A stretch of 45,960 nucleotides of DNA from Deltaproteobacteria bacterium (GTDB lineage: Bacteria > Desulfobacterota > Deferrimicrobia > Deferrimicrobiales > Deferrimicrobiaceae): positions 1 through 45,960 of the forward strand of contig JAKALO010000005.1 of assembly GCA_021824125.1 (NCBI GenBank), given 5' to 3'. Positions 1 to 8,553 of the stretch are shown one piece after another (within the stretch, counting starts at the first letter, position 1; each line of letters opens with the position of its first letter). A model generated the notes under the pieces. The model worked only from the letters and a program-made list of their open reading frames with translations, had not been told where the DNA came from and made no database searches. The position numbers were made by a program, and so were the translations under genes.

Positions 1-51
1 GCCGTGCTGTTCGCGGCATGCCTGCTCTTTTCGCGCAAGGATTTCAAGTGA
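1..51 (+). CDS. 3' end of an upstream CDS, possibly a membrane protein (window-truncated)
   Basis: Frame 1 reads AVLFAACLLFSRKDFK* and ends in TGA at 49-51, overlapping a GTG at 48 (GTGA overlap). Confidence 0.4.
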   Translation, partial: AVLFAACLLFSRKDFK

Positions 52-1070
52 CGGCGGACCGGGTGTTCCCGATCGCCGTTTTCTGCGCGGCCCCCTTCCT
101 GGCCTCCCTGCTCCTCTCGCTCTACCTTACGCCGATTTTCCGGGACTCCGCCCGCCGGATCGGGATCGTCGACCGGCCCGACGGGGACCTCAAGACCCAG
201 AAGGCGCCCGTCCCCTACCTGGGGGGGTTGGCCGTTTTTTGCGCGGTCCTTTTCCCGGTCGCCATCTTCCTGCGGTTCAGCGACCAGCTTATGGGGCTTC
301 TGCTTGCATCCTGCATAGTCGTCATGCTGGGGCTGATCGACGACATCGGCCGGCTTTCGCCCCGCGTAAAGCTTCTGGTCCAGGTGATCGCGGTTTTCCT
401 GATGATCAAGTCCGGGATCCGGATCCGCATCGCCTTCCTGCCGCCTATCGCGTGCATCGCCCTGACGTTCCTCTGGATGATCGTGATGACGAACGGGTTC
501 AACCTGATAGACGTGATGGACGGGCTCGCGGGAGGGGTTGCAAGCGTCTCCGCGGCGGCCCTCGCCGTGATCTTCCTGCTGCAGGGGAAGCAGATCGGGA
601 TGGTAGTGAGCGTCTCCCTGGCCGGAGCGCTGCTGGGCTTCCTTCGCTACAACCGGTCTCCGGCACAGATCTATCTGGGTGACACGGGCTCCCTGCTCCT
701 TGGCTTCCTGCTCGGAGGGTTGGCGATCGACGCCGACTACACTTTCCGCAATCCGCTCGGATGGATGACCGCCCTGGCCGTTTTCGCGGTCCCGCTCTTC
801 GAGATCCTGTTCGTTTCATTCCTGCGCTTCCGGAGAGGCGCTTCGATCCTCGTCGGCAGCCGGGACCACTTCAGCCTGCGGCTGCGCAAATGGAAGCTTT
901 CCAAGGATCAGACGGTGCTCTGGAGCTGCGCCGCCGCCGCGTTGTCGTCCGGGATCGGAATCATCGTGATGCATTTCCGGCCCGCGGCCTCGCTCGCCGG
1001 GTACGGGATCATCGTCGCGATGTTTATCGTGGTCGCGGTCTGGCTCAAGGCCATAGACATGACCCTGTGA
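48..1070 (+). CDS. MraY/WecA-family undecaprenyl-phosphate GlcNAc-1-phosphate transferase-like glycosyltransferase
   Basis: Polytopic protein with family motifs (PVPYLGGLAV, GLIDDIGRLSPRVKL, NLIDVMDGLAGG, YLGDTGSLLLGF). ORF can open at 18; GTG at 48 overlaps the upstream stop. Confidence 0.85.
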   Translation: MTADRVFPIAVFCAAPFLASLLLSLYLTPIFRDSARRIGIVDRPDGDLKTQKAPVPYLGGLAVFCAVLFPVAIFLRFSDQLMGLLLASCIVVMLGLIDDIGRLSPRVKLLVQVIAVFLMIKSGIRIRIAFLPPIACIALTFLWMIVMTNGFNLIDVMDGLAGGVASVSAAALAVIFLLQGKQIGMVVSVSLAGALLGFLRYNRSPAQIYLGDTGSLLLGFLLGGLAIDADYTFRNPLGWMTALAVFAVPLFEILFVSFLRFRRGASILVGSRDHFSLRLRKWKLSKDQTVLWSCAAAALSSGIGIIVMHFRPAASLAGYGIIVAMFIVVAVWLKAIDMTL

Positions 1071-1083
1071 AGGCGGTGGCAGG

Positions 1084-2394
1084 ATGATTCTCGTGCTGGG
1101 CGGCGGCGTGACGGGGCTCGCCGCGGCAAAGACGCTCGATGCGGCTGGGGCGGATTACCTCGTGCTGGAGCGGGAAGCGGAGCCGGGCGGGTGGTGCCGG
1201 TCGATCTCCCTGGGCAGGTACGCTTTCGACTTCAGCGGGCACTTTCTCCACGTTTCCGATCCCGGCATGCTCGAGTGGATCATGGAAGTCCCGGGAATCC
1301 CCTGGCGTTCGATCCGCAGGGACGCAAAGGTCTGGCTGCGCGGCCGGATGACGCCGTACCCGTTCCAGGTCCACCTCAAGGGGCATGACACGGCGTTCGT
1401 CGCCCGATGCCTGGCCGGTTTCGCGCGGGAGCGGATCAGGGAGTCCGTTCACGGGATGCAACCCCCGGAAAGTCTCGCGGAATGGTTCCGCCAACGGTTC
1501 GGGAAAGAGATGTGCGACGCCTTCTTCTATCCGTACAACCGGAAGATGTGGCGGACGCCGCTTTCAAGGCTCGGGTACGACTGGACCGGATGGTCGGTTC
1601 CCGTCCCGCGCTTCGAGGATCTTCTTGCCGGCGCGGCGGGGGAGATCCGGCAGGGATTCGGGTACAACGCAAGCTTCCACTATCCTGCCCGGGGAGGGAT
1701 CGGAGTTCTCGCGGCTGGACTTTCGAGGCGCATGGGAGACAGGTTGCGCACGGGCGCGAAGGTCGTGGAGGTAGACCTGCGGGCAAGACGGGTCCGTACC
1801 TCGGAGGGGGAAACGCTGCCCTACGGGTCCTTGATATCCACGATACCGCTTCCCGCCCTGGCCGCATGCTCCGGGGGCCTTCCTCTCGCGGCAAGGCGCG
1901 CCGCCGAAGCGCTGAAGTGGGTCAAGGTCCTCGCGATCAACCTGGGGATTCGGGCCCCCGGCGCGACCCCCGGGCACTGGGTGTATGTCCCGGAGAAGGG
2001 ATACCCGTTTTTCCGCGTCGGGTTTCTCTCCAACGTCGCCCGCTCCTCCGCTCCGCCCGGGTGCGCCTCGGCGTTCGTCGAGAAAAGCTTTCTCTCCGGG
2101 GCGCGGGTCGACGCGGAGGGGGAAGTGAAAACCGCCCTCCGGGGCCTGGGAAGGATGGGAGTCCTGCGACGGGGGAGCCGCATAGAGGAGATCCATCCCG
2201 TGATGCTCGACCCGGGCTACGTGATTTTCGACGGGGCCAGGGAAGGGGCCGTTTCCCTGCTCCGTAGGGAATTCGGGCTTCACGGCGTCCACCTCGCGGG
2301 CAGGTACGGGGCCTGGAACTACTACGGCATGGAAAAATCGATGGAGGACGGCATACGGGCCGCCCGGGAGGCGGTCGGAACCCGTGGGCGCTAA
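1084..2394 (+). CDS. FAD-dependent amine oxidase / protoporphyrinogen oxidase-like protein
   Basis: N-terminal dinucleotide-binding motif MILVLGGGVTGLAAAKTL..LVLEREAEPGGWCRS; C-terminal HLAGRYGAWNYYGMEKSMEDG. Confidence 0.75.
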   Translation: MILVLGGGVTGLAAAKTLDAAGADYLVLEREAEPGGWCRSISLGRYAFDFSGHFLHVSDPGMLEWIMEVPGIPWRSIRRDAKVWLRGRMTPYPFQVHLKGHDTAFVARCLAGFARERIRESVHGMQPPESLAEWFRQRFGKEMCDAFFYPYNRKMWRTPLSRLGYDWTGWSVPVPRFEDLLAGAAGEIRQGFGYNASFHYPARGGIGVLAAGLSRRMGDRLRTGAKVVEVDLRARRVRTSEGETLPYGSLISTIPLPALAACSGGLPLAARRAAEALKWVKVLAINLGIRAPGATPGHWVYVPEKGYPFFRVGFLSNVARSSAPPGCASAFVEKSFLSGARVDAEGEVKTALRGLGRMGVLRRGSRIEEIHPVMLDPGYVIFDGAREGAVSLLRREFGLHGVHLAGRYGAWNYYGMEKSMEDGIRAAREAVGTRGR

Positions 2395-3562
2395 GGCAAA
2401 GGCCTGCGTGGTTCACGTCATCACCCTGCTGGAGTGGGGGGGGGCGCAGGAGAACACCCTGTTCACCGTCGGGTCGCTCGACCCGGAAAGGTACGATCGG
2501 GTGCTCGTCGCGGGCAAGGGAGGAATGCTGGACGCACGCGCCGAAGCGATTCCCGGGGTGCGGTTCCGCCAGGTCGATTCCCTTGTGCGGGAGATCCGCC
2601 CCTCCCCGGATTTCAGGGCTTTCCTCGCCCTTCGCGCGATCCTGCGGGAGGAGAGGGAGCGGACCGGGGGGCTTCCCCTGGTCGTCCACACGCACAGCTC
2701 CAAGGCCGGCATCCTCGGGCGGGCCGCCGCGCGGTCCGTCGGCGCGGAGGTCGTCGTGCACTCCATTCACGGGTTCGGTTTTCACGACGCCCAGCCCTTG
2801 CATCTCCGTAAACTGCTGGTCGGGCTCGAGCGGATGGCGTCGCGATGGACCGACGCGTTCATCGCCGTTTCCCGGGAAAATATCCGGCTCGGTGTCAGCG
2901 AGAGGATCCTTTCCGCCGAACGGGTGCGGCTCATCCGGAGCGGTTTCGACACGGCGCGGTTCCTCGCGGGCTCGAGGGAGCGCGGGAGACGCCTGCTCGG
3001 GATTCCGGAGGGCGTGCCCGTGGTGGGCACGGTCGCGCCGTTCAAGCCGCAGAAAGCCCCGCAGGACTTCGTCGAGGTGGCGCGCCGGGTGCTCCTGCGG
3101 GCGCCGGACGCCCGGTTCGTGATGGTCGGCGACGGGGCGCTGCGGCCCGCGGTGGAACGCGCAGTGGCGGCGTCCGGGATGGATTCGAATTTCCACCTTA
3201 CGGGGTGGAGGGAGGAGATCCCGGACCTGATGCGCGCGTTCGACGTGTTCCTTCTGACGTCCCGGTGGGAGGGACTGCCGAAGGTGGTGCCGCAGGCCAT
3301 GCTGGCCGGGGTTCCCGTAGTGGCTACCGCAGTGGACGGCACGCGGGAGATCGTGGACGACGGCGTGGATGGCTTCCTTGCGCCTCCCGGAGACGTGGAG
3401 GCCCTCGCGCGTCGCGTTTCCGATCTTCTCGCTGGAAAAGAGGCGCCGGATCCTCTCCTGAAACGGGAACGGCTGCTTCGGGAATTCGACCAGGCGGAGA
3501 TGGTCCGCTCCCAGGAACGGCTCTACGAGGAGCTCCTCGCGCGGAAGGGGATCGGGAGTTGA
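2384..3562 (+). CDS. GT4-family glycosyltransferase
   Basis: GT-B/GT4 pattern: VHTHSSKAGILGR, VGTVAPFKPQKAPQDFVEVARRV, SRWEGLPKVVPQAMLAGVPVVATAVDGTREIV. Confidence 0.85.
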   Translation: MGAKAKACVVHVITLLEWGGAQENTLFTVGSLDPERYDRVLVAGKGGMLDARAEAIPGVRFRQVDSLVREIRPSPDFRAFLALRAILREERERTGGLPLVVHTHSSKAGILGRAAARSVGAEVVVHSIHGFGFHDAQPLHLRKLLVGLERMASRWTDAFIAVSRENIRLGVSERILSAERVRLIRSGFDTARFLAGSRERGRRLLGIPEGVPVVGTVAPFKPQKAPQDFVEVARRVLLRAPDARFVMVGDGALRPAVERAVAASGMDSNFHLTGWREEIPDLMRAFDVFLLTSRWEGLPKVVPQAMLAGVPVVATAVDGTREIVDDGVDGFLAPPGDVEALARRVSDLLAGKEAPDPLLKRERLLREFDQAEMVRSQERLYEELLARKGIGS

Positions 3563-4320
3563 CGGTCTTCCTCGTTGCCGCGTTCCTGGTGGGGGCCTGC
3601 ACGGGCAGCTTCTTCAACGTCGTGATCCACCGCCTGCCGAGGGAGGAGTCGATCGTCCGCCCCGGGTCGCGTTGTCCCGGCTGCGGCCGCCCAATTCCCC
3701 CGTGGGAGAACATCCCACTCCTGAGTTTTTTCCTCCTCGGAGGGAAGTGCCGCGGGTGCGGCGGGAGAATATCCCCTCGATATATCTGCGTCGAGGCGTT
3801 GACCGCGGCGGGGTATGCTCTCCTGGCTTTCGCGGACGGCCCCGGGTTTCCCTTCCTCCGCGACATTGTTTTTTTCTCCCTTCTCGTCCCCATCACGTTC
3901 ATCGACATCGACCACCGGATCATCCCGGACGAGCTCTCCCTTGGGGGGCTTGCCGCGGGCCTTCTCCTCTCCTTCCTCCCCGGGGGGGACTGGAAGGGAA
4001 GCGTCCTCGGGGGGATCCTCGGGGGAGGAATCCTCTACGGGACGGCACGTGGCTACGAGAAGGTGGCCGGCAGGGAGGGGATGGGGGGCGGCGACATCAA
4101 GCTGATCGCGATGATCGGGGCGTTTCTCGGGTGGAAGGGGGCGCTGCTCACGATCTTCGGCGGCTCGCTGTTAGGGGCGGCCGGGGGGATGTTCGCGATG
4201 CGGAAAGGCGGCGAGGGGTTGAAGACCGCGATCCCCTTCGGCCCCTACCTGTGCGTCGCGGCCCTGGTCGCCAGGTTCGCGGGAGACGCGTTGTGGTCCC
4301 TTCTCCTCACCGGAAGGTAG
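3559..4320 (+). CDS. pilD: Type 4 prepilin peptidase / leader methyltransferase
   Basis: TTG at 3559 overlaps the upstream TGA; GSFFNVVIHRLP, two CxxC pairs (CPGCGRPI, CRGCGGRIS), FIDIDHRIIPD, MGGGDIKLIAMIGAF. Confidence 0.92.
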   Translation: MTVFLVAAFLVGACTGSFFNVVIHRLPREESIVRPGSRCPGCGRPIPPWENIPLLSFFLLGGKCRGCGGRISPRYICVEALTAAGYALLAFADGPGFPFLRDIVFFSLLVPITFIDIDHRIIPDELSLGGLAAGLLLSFLPGGDWKGSVLGGILGGGILYGTARGYEKVAGREGMGGGDIKLIAMIGAFLGWKGALLTIFGGSLLGAAGGMFAMRKGGEGLKTAIPFGPYLCVAALVARFAGDALWSLLLTGR

Positions 4321-4702
4321 ATGTGTTGTCCTGGACGGGGTCCCCCTCCCTCCGTATGGTCCACCTGTCGCCCTGCATCGCGTCGACCCCCGTGGCGATG
4401 CCGGTGAAGTTCAACCCGTTGTTGTCCAGGACGATCGAGACCACGTAATAGTTGTATCTCGTCGGGTCGAAATCCAGCAGGGCGAGGTTGTCCGAGTAAC
4501 GTTCGTGCTCGGTGAAATATATGGTCTCCGTCTTCTGGAGGTGCGTGAGCGTGGTCTGCGCCTGCGTCATGCGGGCCTTGTTGGCGAACCTTTTATACGT
4601 GTAGACCGCAAGGGACGCCAGGATCGCGATGATGACGAGCACGAGGGAAAGCTCGATCAAGGTGAACCCGCGGGGATTCCGCCGGCTGCGGGCGGCTTTC
4701 AT
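4307..4702 (-). CDS. Type IV pilin-like protein
   Basis: Prepilin signature RRNPRGFTLIELSLVLVIIAILASLAVYTYKRF near the N-terminus, followed by a pilin-length tail. Confidence 0.85.
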   Translation of the reverse strand: MKAARSRRNPRGFTLIELSLVLVIIAILASLAVYTYKRFANKARMTQAQTTLTHLQKTETIYFTEHERYSDNLALLDFDPTRYNYYVVSIVLDNNGLNFTGIATGVDAMQGDRWTIRREGDPVQDNTSTFR

Positions 4703-5175
4703 TTGCCTTCCGTCCCATTGGGGCCGCCCACGCCGTCTTTGCGGTCATCGTCCCCCCGCAGCGTCTTGCGCGCGAGGCGTTCGACGAGCTCGGCGGTGTC
4801 GTGGAAATAATCCCCGCGCCGGAGAGCGACCTTGTCCGGGTACTCCCCCTCCAGCATTTTCCTCAGAATGCCGTTGATCTTGTGGATGGGACCGGCGATC
4901 CGGTGGCTGAACAGGAGGGTGTAGATGAAGACCCCGCCGAATATGAACAAAGCGGCAGGCCACACCCTGACGTGGAGGATGAGGAATTCCCTGGCGGCCG
5001 GCTCCAGCTCGTTGAGGTCGCTCCCCGTTGCGAGCCGGTACATGGAGGGGGCGAACACGATGATGAGTCCCGCCAGGAAAAAGAGGAAGAAGACGACCAT
5101 CATCCGCCATGCCAGTCCGAGCTGGAAGTTCCGGTCGATCAGGCGCCCGCGCCTTCGATTGTCGGAGTGACTCAC
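4699..5175 (-). CDS. HAMP-like two-TM membrane protein
   Basis: Two hydrophobic segments, then SHRIAGPIHKINGILRKMLEGEYPDKVALRRGDYFHD, a HAMP-like pattern. Confidence 0.55.
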   Translation of the reverse strand: MSHSDNRRRGRLIDRNFQLGLAWRMMVVFFLFFLAGLIIVFAPSMYRLATGSDLNELEPAAREFLILHVRVWPAALFIFGGVFIYTLLFSHRIAGPIHKINGILRKMLEGEYPDKVALRRGDYFHDTAELVERLARKTLRGDDDRKDGVGGPNGTEGK

Positions 5176-5201
5176 CTTCGCCTCCCCCGGTCTTTTTTGC
5201 T

Positions 5202-5229
5202 ATTCTATTTGTCGTGGTCCGAGAGTCAA
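5202..5229 (-). promoter_or_regulatory. Putative sigma70-type promoter for the HAMP/pilin pair
   Basis: Minus strand TTGACT - 16 nt - TAGAAT just upstream of the 5175 start. Confidence 0.4.
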
Positions 5230-5254
5230 CCCACTGTATCCCCCGGCGGCCCGG

Positions 5255-6772
5255 TTGAGAAGGGATATCTCGGTCCGGGCGGGCGTCCTCGTCCAGTTGA
5301 CGCTGATCGCCGTCGCATCGCTCTCCCTGCAGGCCGTTTTCGCCCTAAAGGTCATCCAGATGAACATGGAGCGACGCCACGTGGAGGCGGCCATTTCCGT
5401 GGCCGAAGTGGTACGCAACGCGGTGGAGTCGAGGGGAAGGGGGGACGGGAGCGGCGCGCCGTCGGGACTTGACGTTTTCACCCGCCTTTCTCCCTACATA
5501 CAGGAGGTTTCGCTGGTCTCCGAGGCGCCTCCGGCGGACCGGGTGACGGTGAGGCCGGTTGGAGAGAAAACCGGGGGGATTCTTTCACTGCATCCGTTGG
5601 TGGACGTCACCCTTCCGATCGCCGGACCCGGCGGAAGTCCGGGCGGGATACGGGTGCGGTTTTTCTCCCCCGGCGTCGAGGAGGAGACAAGGCGTCTCGT
5701 CGGGGTGGCGGCGCTGCTGGTGGGCGCGGACGTCATGCTCATCGTCCTCTTCGGGTATTTCCTCATGGACCGGTCGGTGGTCCGGCCCATCCGGGAACTG
5801 GCCGTCGTTTCGGAAAAGATCGCCGCCGGGGACTACCTCCTGCGGGCGGACGAGTCGCCCGGAAACGAGCTGGGCCAGCTTGGCGGGTCGTTCAACCGGA
5901 TGATCGGGGCGATCCTTTCCGCCCAGGAGAGGGTCCGGCAGGCGGAGCACGACACGTTCCGGTCGGAGAAGCTCGCCACCGTCGGCAGGCTCGCAGCCGG
6001 GGTGGCGCACGAAGTGGGTAACCCCCTGATGGCCATCCGCGGGTACGCGGAATACCTGCGGAAAACCCCCCCGGAAGCGTCGGAGAGGGAGGAGTGCCTC
6101 GAGAAGATCGTGGCCGAGACCAGCAAGATCGAAAACATCGTCCGCGGCCTCCTGACCGTCGCGGCGCCCGGGCACGGGGAGGACGAGGACACGGACGTAA
6201 ACGCGGTCGTCCGCGAAACCGTCGAGCTGCTTTCGTTCAGGAAGATGTTCCGGGACATCGAGGTGGGCGTGGATTACGGGGAGGCGGACCGGGTCCGCAT
6301 GGCGGCCGGCCGGTTCCGGCAGGTCCTGCTGAACATCCTCCTGAACGCGGTGGACGCCATGGAGGGGCGCGGGGACCTGAGGCTCCGGACGTTCAGGGCC
6401 GACCCCTGGGTTCCGCCCGCGCTGAGAACGGTGCGCAGGAGAGCTTCCGATCCTCCCGGCGGTGAATCGGCCCCCCCGAGGAGGGAGCTCAGGAATGCCC
6501 CCTCGAAGGGGGTGGGCGTCTCCGTCACGGACACCGGCTGCGGGATCCGGCGGGAAGAACTGAAAAACATCTTCGATCCCTTTTTCACGACCAAGGATCC
6601 CGGAAAGGGCACGGGCCTGGGCCTGTCGGTTTCACGCGCGATCGTGGAAGCGGCGGGGGGCGAGATCCTGGTGGAGAGCGATGCGGGGAGAGGTTCGACC
6701 TTCACCGTGATCCTGCCCGTGACGGAATGGGGAAAAACGACCGGTGCGGACGGGGGAGGCGCGGATGGCTGA
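5255..6772 (+). CDS. Membrane sensor histidine kinase (HAMP, HisKA, HATPase_c)
   Basis: VVRPIRELAVVSEKIAAGDY (HAMP), LAAGVAHEVGNPLMAIRGYAEYL (H-box), VTDTGCGIRREELKNIFDPFFTTKDPGKGTGLGLSVS (N/G boxes). Confidence 0.92.
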   Translation: MRRDISVRAGVLVQLTLIAVASLSLQAVFALKVIQMNMERRHVEAAISVAEVVRNAVESRGRGDGSGAPSGLDVFTRLSPYIQEVSLVSEAPPADRVTVRPVGEKTGGILSLHPLVDVTLPIAGPGGSPGGIRVRFFSPGVEEETRRLVGVAALLVGADVMLIVLFGYFLMDRSVVRPIRELAVVSEKIAAGDYLLRADESPGNELGQLGGSFNRMIGAILSAQERVRQAEHDTFRSEKLATVGRLAAGVAHEVGNPLMAIRGYAEYLRKTPPEASEREECLEKIVAETSKIENIVRGLLTVAAPGHGEDEDTDVNAVVRETVELLSFRKMFRDIEVGVDYGEADRVRMAAGRFRQVLLNILLNAVDAMEGRGDLRLRTFRADPWVPPALRTVRRRASDPPGGESAPPRRELRNAPSKGVGVSVTDTGCGIRREELKNIFDPFFTTKDPGKGTGLGLSVSRAIVEAAGGEILVESDAGRGSTFTVILPVTEWGKTTGADGGGADG

Positions 6773-8150
6773 CCGGATCCTGGTGGTCGACGACGAGGAG
6801 AGCATGCGCGACGTGCTCGGCAGGATCCTGGCGGCGGAAGGGTACAGTGTCGCCCGCGCCGGGAACGGAAGGGAAGCCCTCGCGTCGCTGGGGGGCGAGC
6901 CGTTCGACTTCATCCTGTGCGACATACGGATGCCGGGGATGGGGGGGCTGGAACTGCTGAAGGAGATCGGTTCCCGGAAAATACCCGGGACCGTGATCAT
7001 GATGTCGGCCTTCGGAACGGTGGAGACGGCGGTGGAGGCGATGAAGCTCGGCGCCTACGACTACATCTCCAAGCCGTTCATGAGCGACGAGATCCTGCTG
7101 ACCCTCCGGAAGGCGCAGGAGCGCGAAACACTGCGCAAGGAGAACGAGTATCTCCGCGGGGCGGTGAAAAAAGCTTTCCGGCCGGAGGACCTTCTGTACG
7201 CGGGCACCCCGATGGCCGAGGTCGTACGCACGGTGGAGCAGGTGAAGGATTACGACTCGACGGTCCTGGTCACCGGCGAAAGCGGCACGGGAAAGGAGCT
7301 GGTGGCGCGGATGCTCCATTACGGCAGCCGCAGGAAGGAGCACCCCTTTGTCGCGGTCAACTGCGGCGCCATCCCCGAAACCCTCCTGGAGAGCGAGCTG
7401 TTCGGCCACAGGAAAGGGGCGTTCACGGAGGCCGGGTCGGACCGGGCCGGCCTGATCGAGGAGGCCGGGGGCGGCACGCTTCTGCTGGACGAGATCGGGG
7501 AGATCCCGCTGGCGCTCCAGGCGAAGCTCCTCCGCTTCCTCCAGGAAGGGGAGCTTCGACGTCTCGGGGACACGGAGGTGCGGCGGGTGAAGGTCCGGGT
7601 CGTCGCGGCGACGGCACGGGACCTCGAGGGCGAGGTTCGGGCGGGCGGATTCAGGGAGGAGCTTTTCTACCGTCTCAACGTGATCCGGATCCACGTGCCC
7701 CCCCTCAGGGAACGGCGGGAGGACATCCCGCTCCTCGCGCGCCACTTCCTGCACGGTTTCTGCAGGAAGTTCGGGAAACCGGAGATGCGGTTCCTTTCCT
7801 CCGCAATGGAGATCCTCATGACCCACGACTGGAAAGGGAACGTCCGGGAGCTGGAGAACCTGGTACAGCGCTGCGTACTGCTCTGCGGGGGGACGGAGAT
7901 TTCCGGGGAGGAGCTTCTATCGGCCTGGAAGCGCGGCTCGGCCGGGGAGGGGAAGGAAACCCCCCGCATGATCCTCCGGGTTCCGGTTTCCCTGGAGCGT
8001 CCCGACCTCAAGGCGGCCGTCCGGGAGATGGAGAGGCAGATGATCCGCATGGCCCTGGAGAGGACCGGGGGCAGCCGCCCCAAGGCGGCGGAGCTGCTCG
8101 GCATCTCCCATCCCGCCCTCCTCTACAAGGCGAAAGAGTATGGCCTGTGA
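6765..8150 (+). CDS. Sigma54-dependent NtrC-family response regulator
   Basis: Receiver ILVVDDEESMRDVLGRIL; AAA+ VTGESGTGKELVARMLH, ESELFGHRKGAFTEA; C-terminal Fis-type HTH GGSRPKAAELLGISHPALLYKAKEYGL. Confidence 0.95.
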   Translation: MADRILVVDDEESMRDVLGRILAAEGYSVARAGNGREALASLGGEPFDFILCDIRMPGMGGLELLKEIGSRKIPGTVIMMSAFGTVETAVEAMKLGAYDYISKPFMSDEILLTLRKAQERETLRKENEYLRGAVKKAFRPEDLLYAGTPMAEVVRTVEQVKDYDSTVLVTGESGTGKELVARMLHYGSRRKEHPFVAVNCGAIPETLLESELFGHRKGAFTEAGSDRAGLIEEAGGGTLLLDEIGEIPLALQAKLLRFLQEGELRRLGDTEVRRVKVRVVAATARDLEGEVRAGGFREELFYRLNVIRIHVPPLRERREDIPLLARHFLHGFCRKFGKPEMRFLSSAMEILMTHDWKGNVRELENLVQRCVLLCGGTEISGEELLSAWKRGSAGEGKETPRMILRVPVSLERPDLKAAVREMERQMIRMALERTGGSRPKAAELLGISHPALLYKAKEYGL

Positions 8151-8163
8151 ATTGATTATAATT

Positions 8164-8179
8164 TAGTATAATTATACTA
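8164..8179. promoter_or_regulatory. Perfect 16-bp palindrome TAGTATAATTATACTA, possible operator
   Basis: Self-complementary by inspection; sits in an AT-rich island 24 nt upstream of a -35 box. Confidence 0.45.
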
Positions 8180-8203
8180 CTTTAACATTCAGTTAAAAAT
8201 CGC

Positions 8204-8231
8204 TTGACATAAATTGGTGGGTAGGTATCAT
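8204..8231 (+). promoter_or_regulatory. Putative sigma70 promoter of the XRE-pilMNOPQ operon
   Basis: TTGACA - 16 nt - TATCAT upstream of the XRE gene. Confidence 0.6.
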
Positions 8232-8254
8232 TTCCCTCAGGTCCAGGACCGCTT

Positions 8255-8536
8255 GTGGAAACCAGGCGGATTCGCGCGGGTCGACCGGGGGATTCGGTGA
8301 CGGTGCTGAAGGAACGAAAGGTGAAGGCGAAATCGGAGGCGAACAACGTCCGTAAAATTCGCGAAGGGCTTCTCATGAGCAAGGCCGAGCTCGCCAGGCG
8401 CGCGGGGCTTTCGGTCCTGACCATCGACCGCGTGGAGAAGGGAATGACCTGCCGGATGGATACGAAGAGGAAGATCATCCTGTCCCTGGGCTTGCAGCTT
8501 TCCGACCGGGACAAGGTGTTCATCAGGGAAGACTAA
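8255..8536 (+). CDS. XRE-family helix-turn-helix regulator
   Basis: NNVRKIREGLLMSKAELARRAGLSVLTIDRVEKGM..TKRKIILSLGL is a Cro/C1-type HTH. Start uncertain: GTG at 8255, possibly GTG near 8297. Confidence 0.8.
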   Translation: METRRIRAGRPGDSVTVLKERKVKAKSEANNVRKIREGLLMSKAELARRAGLSVLTIDRVEKGMTCRMDTKRKIILSLGLQLSDRDKVFIRED

Positions 8537-8553
8537 AGGGCGCGGGAGCGGCA

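Noticed and set aside
1937-3196. 419-aa minus-strand ORF across the oxidoreductase/glycosyltransferase junction
   Set aside because: Low-complexity Arg/Pro-rich shadow ORF opposite two clear genes.
2845-3558. N-terminal extension of the prepilin peptidase ORF
   Set aside because: Out-of-frame read-through over the glycosyltransferase gene; a TTG start at 3559 restores a normal-length PilD.
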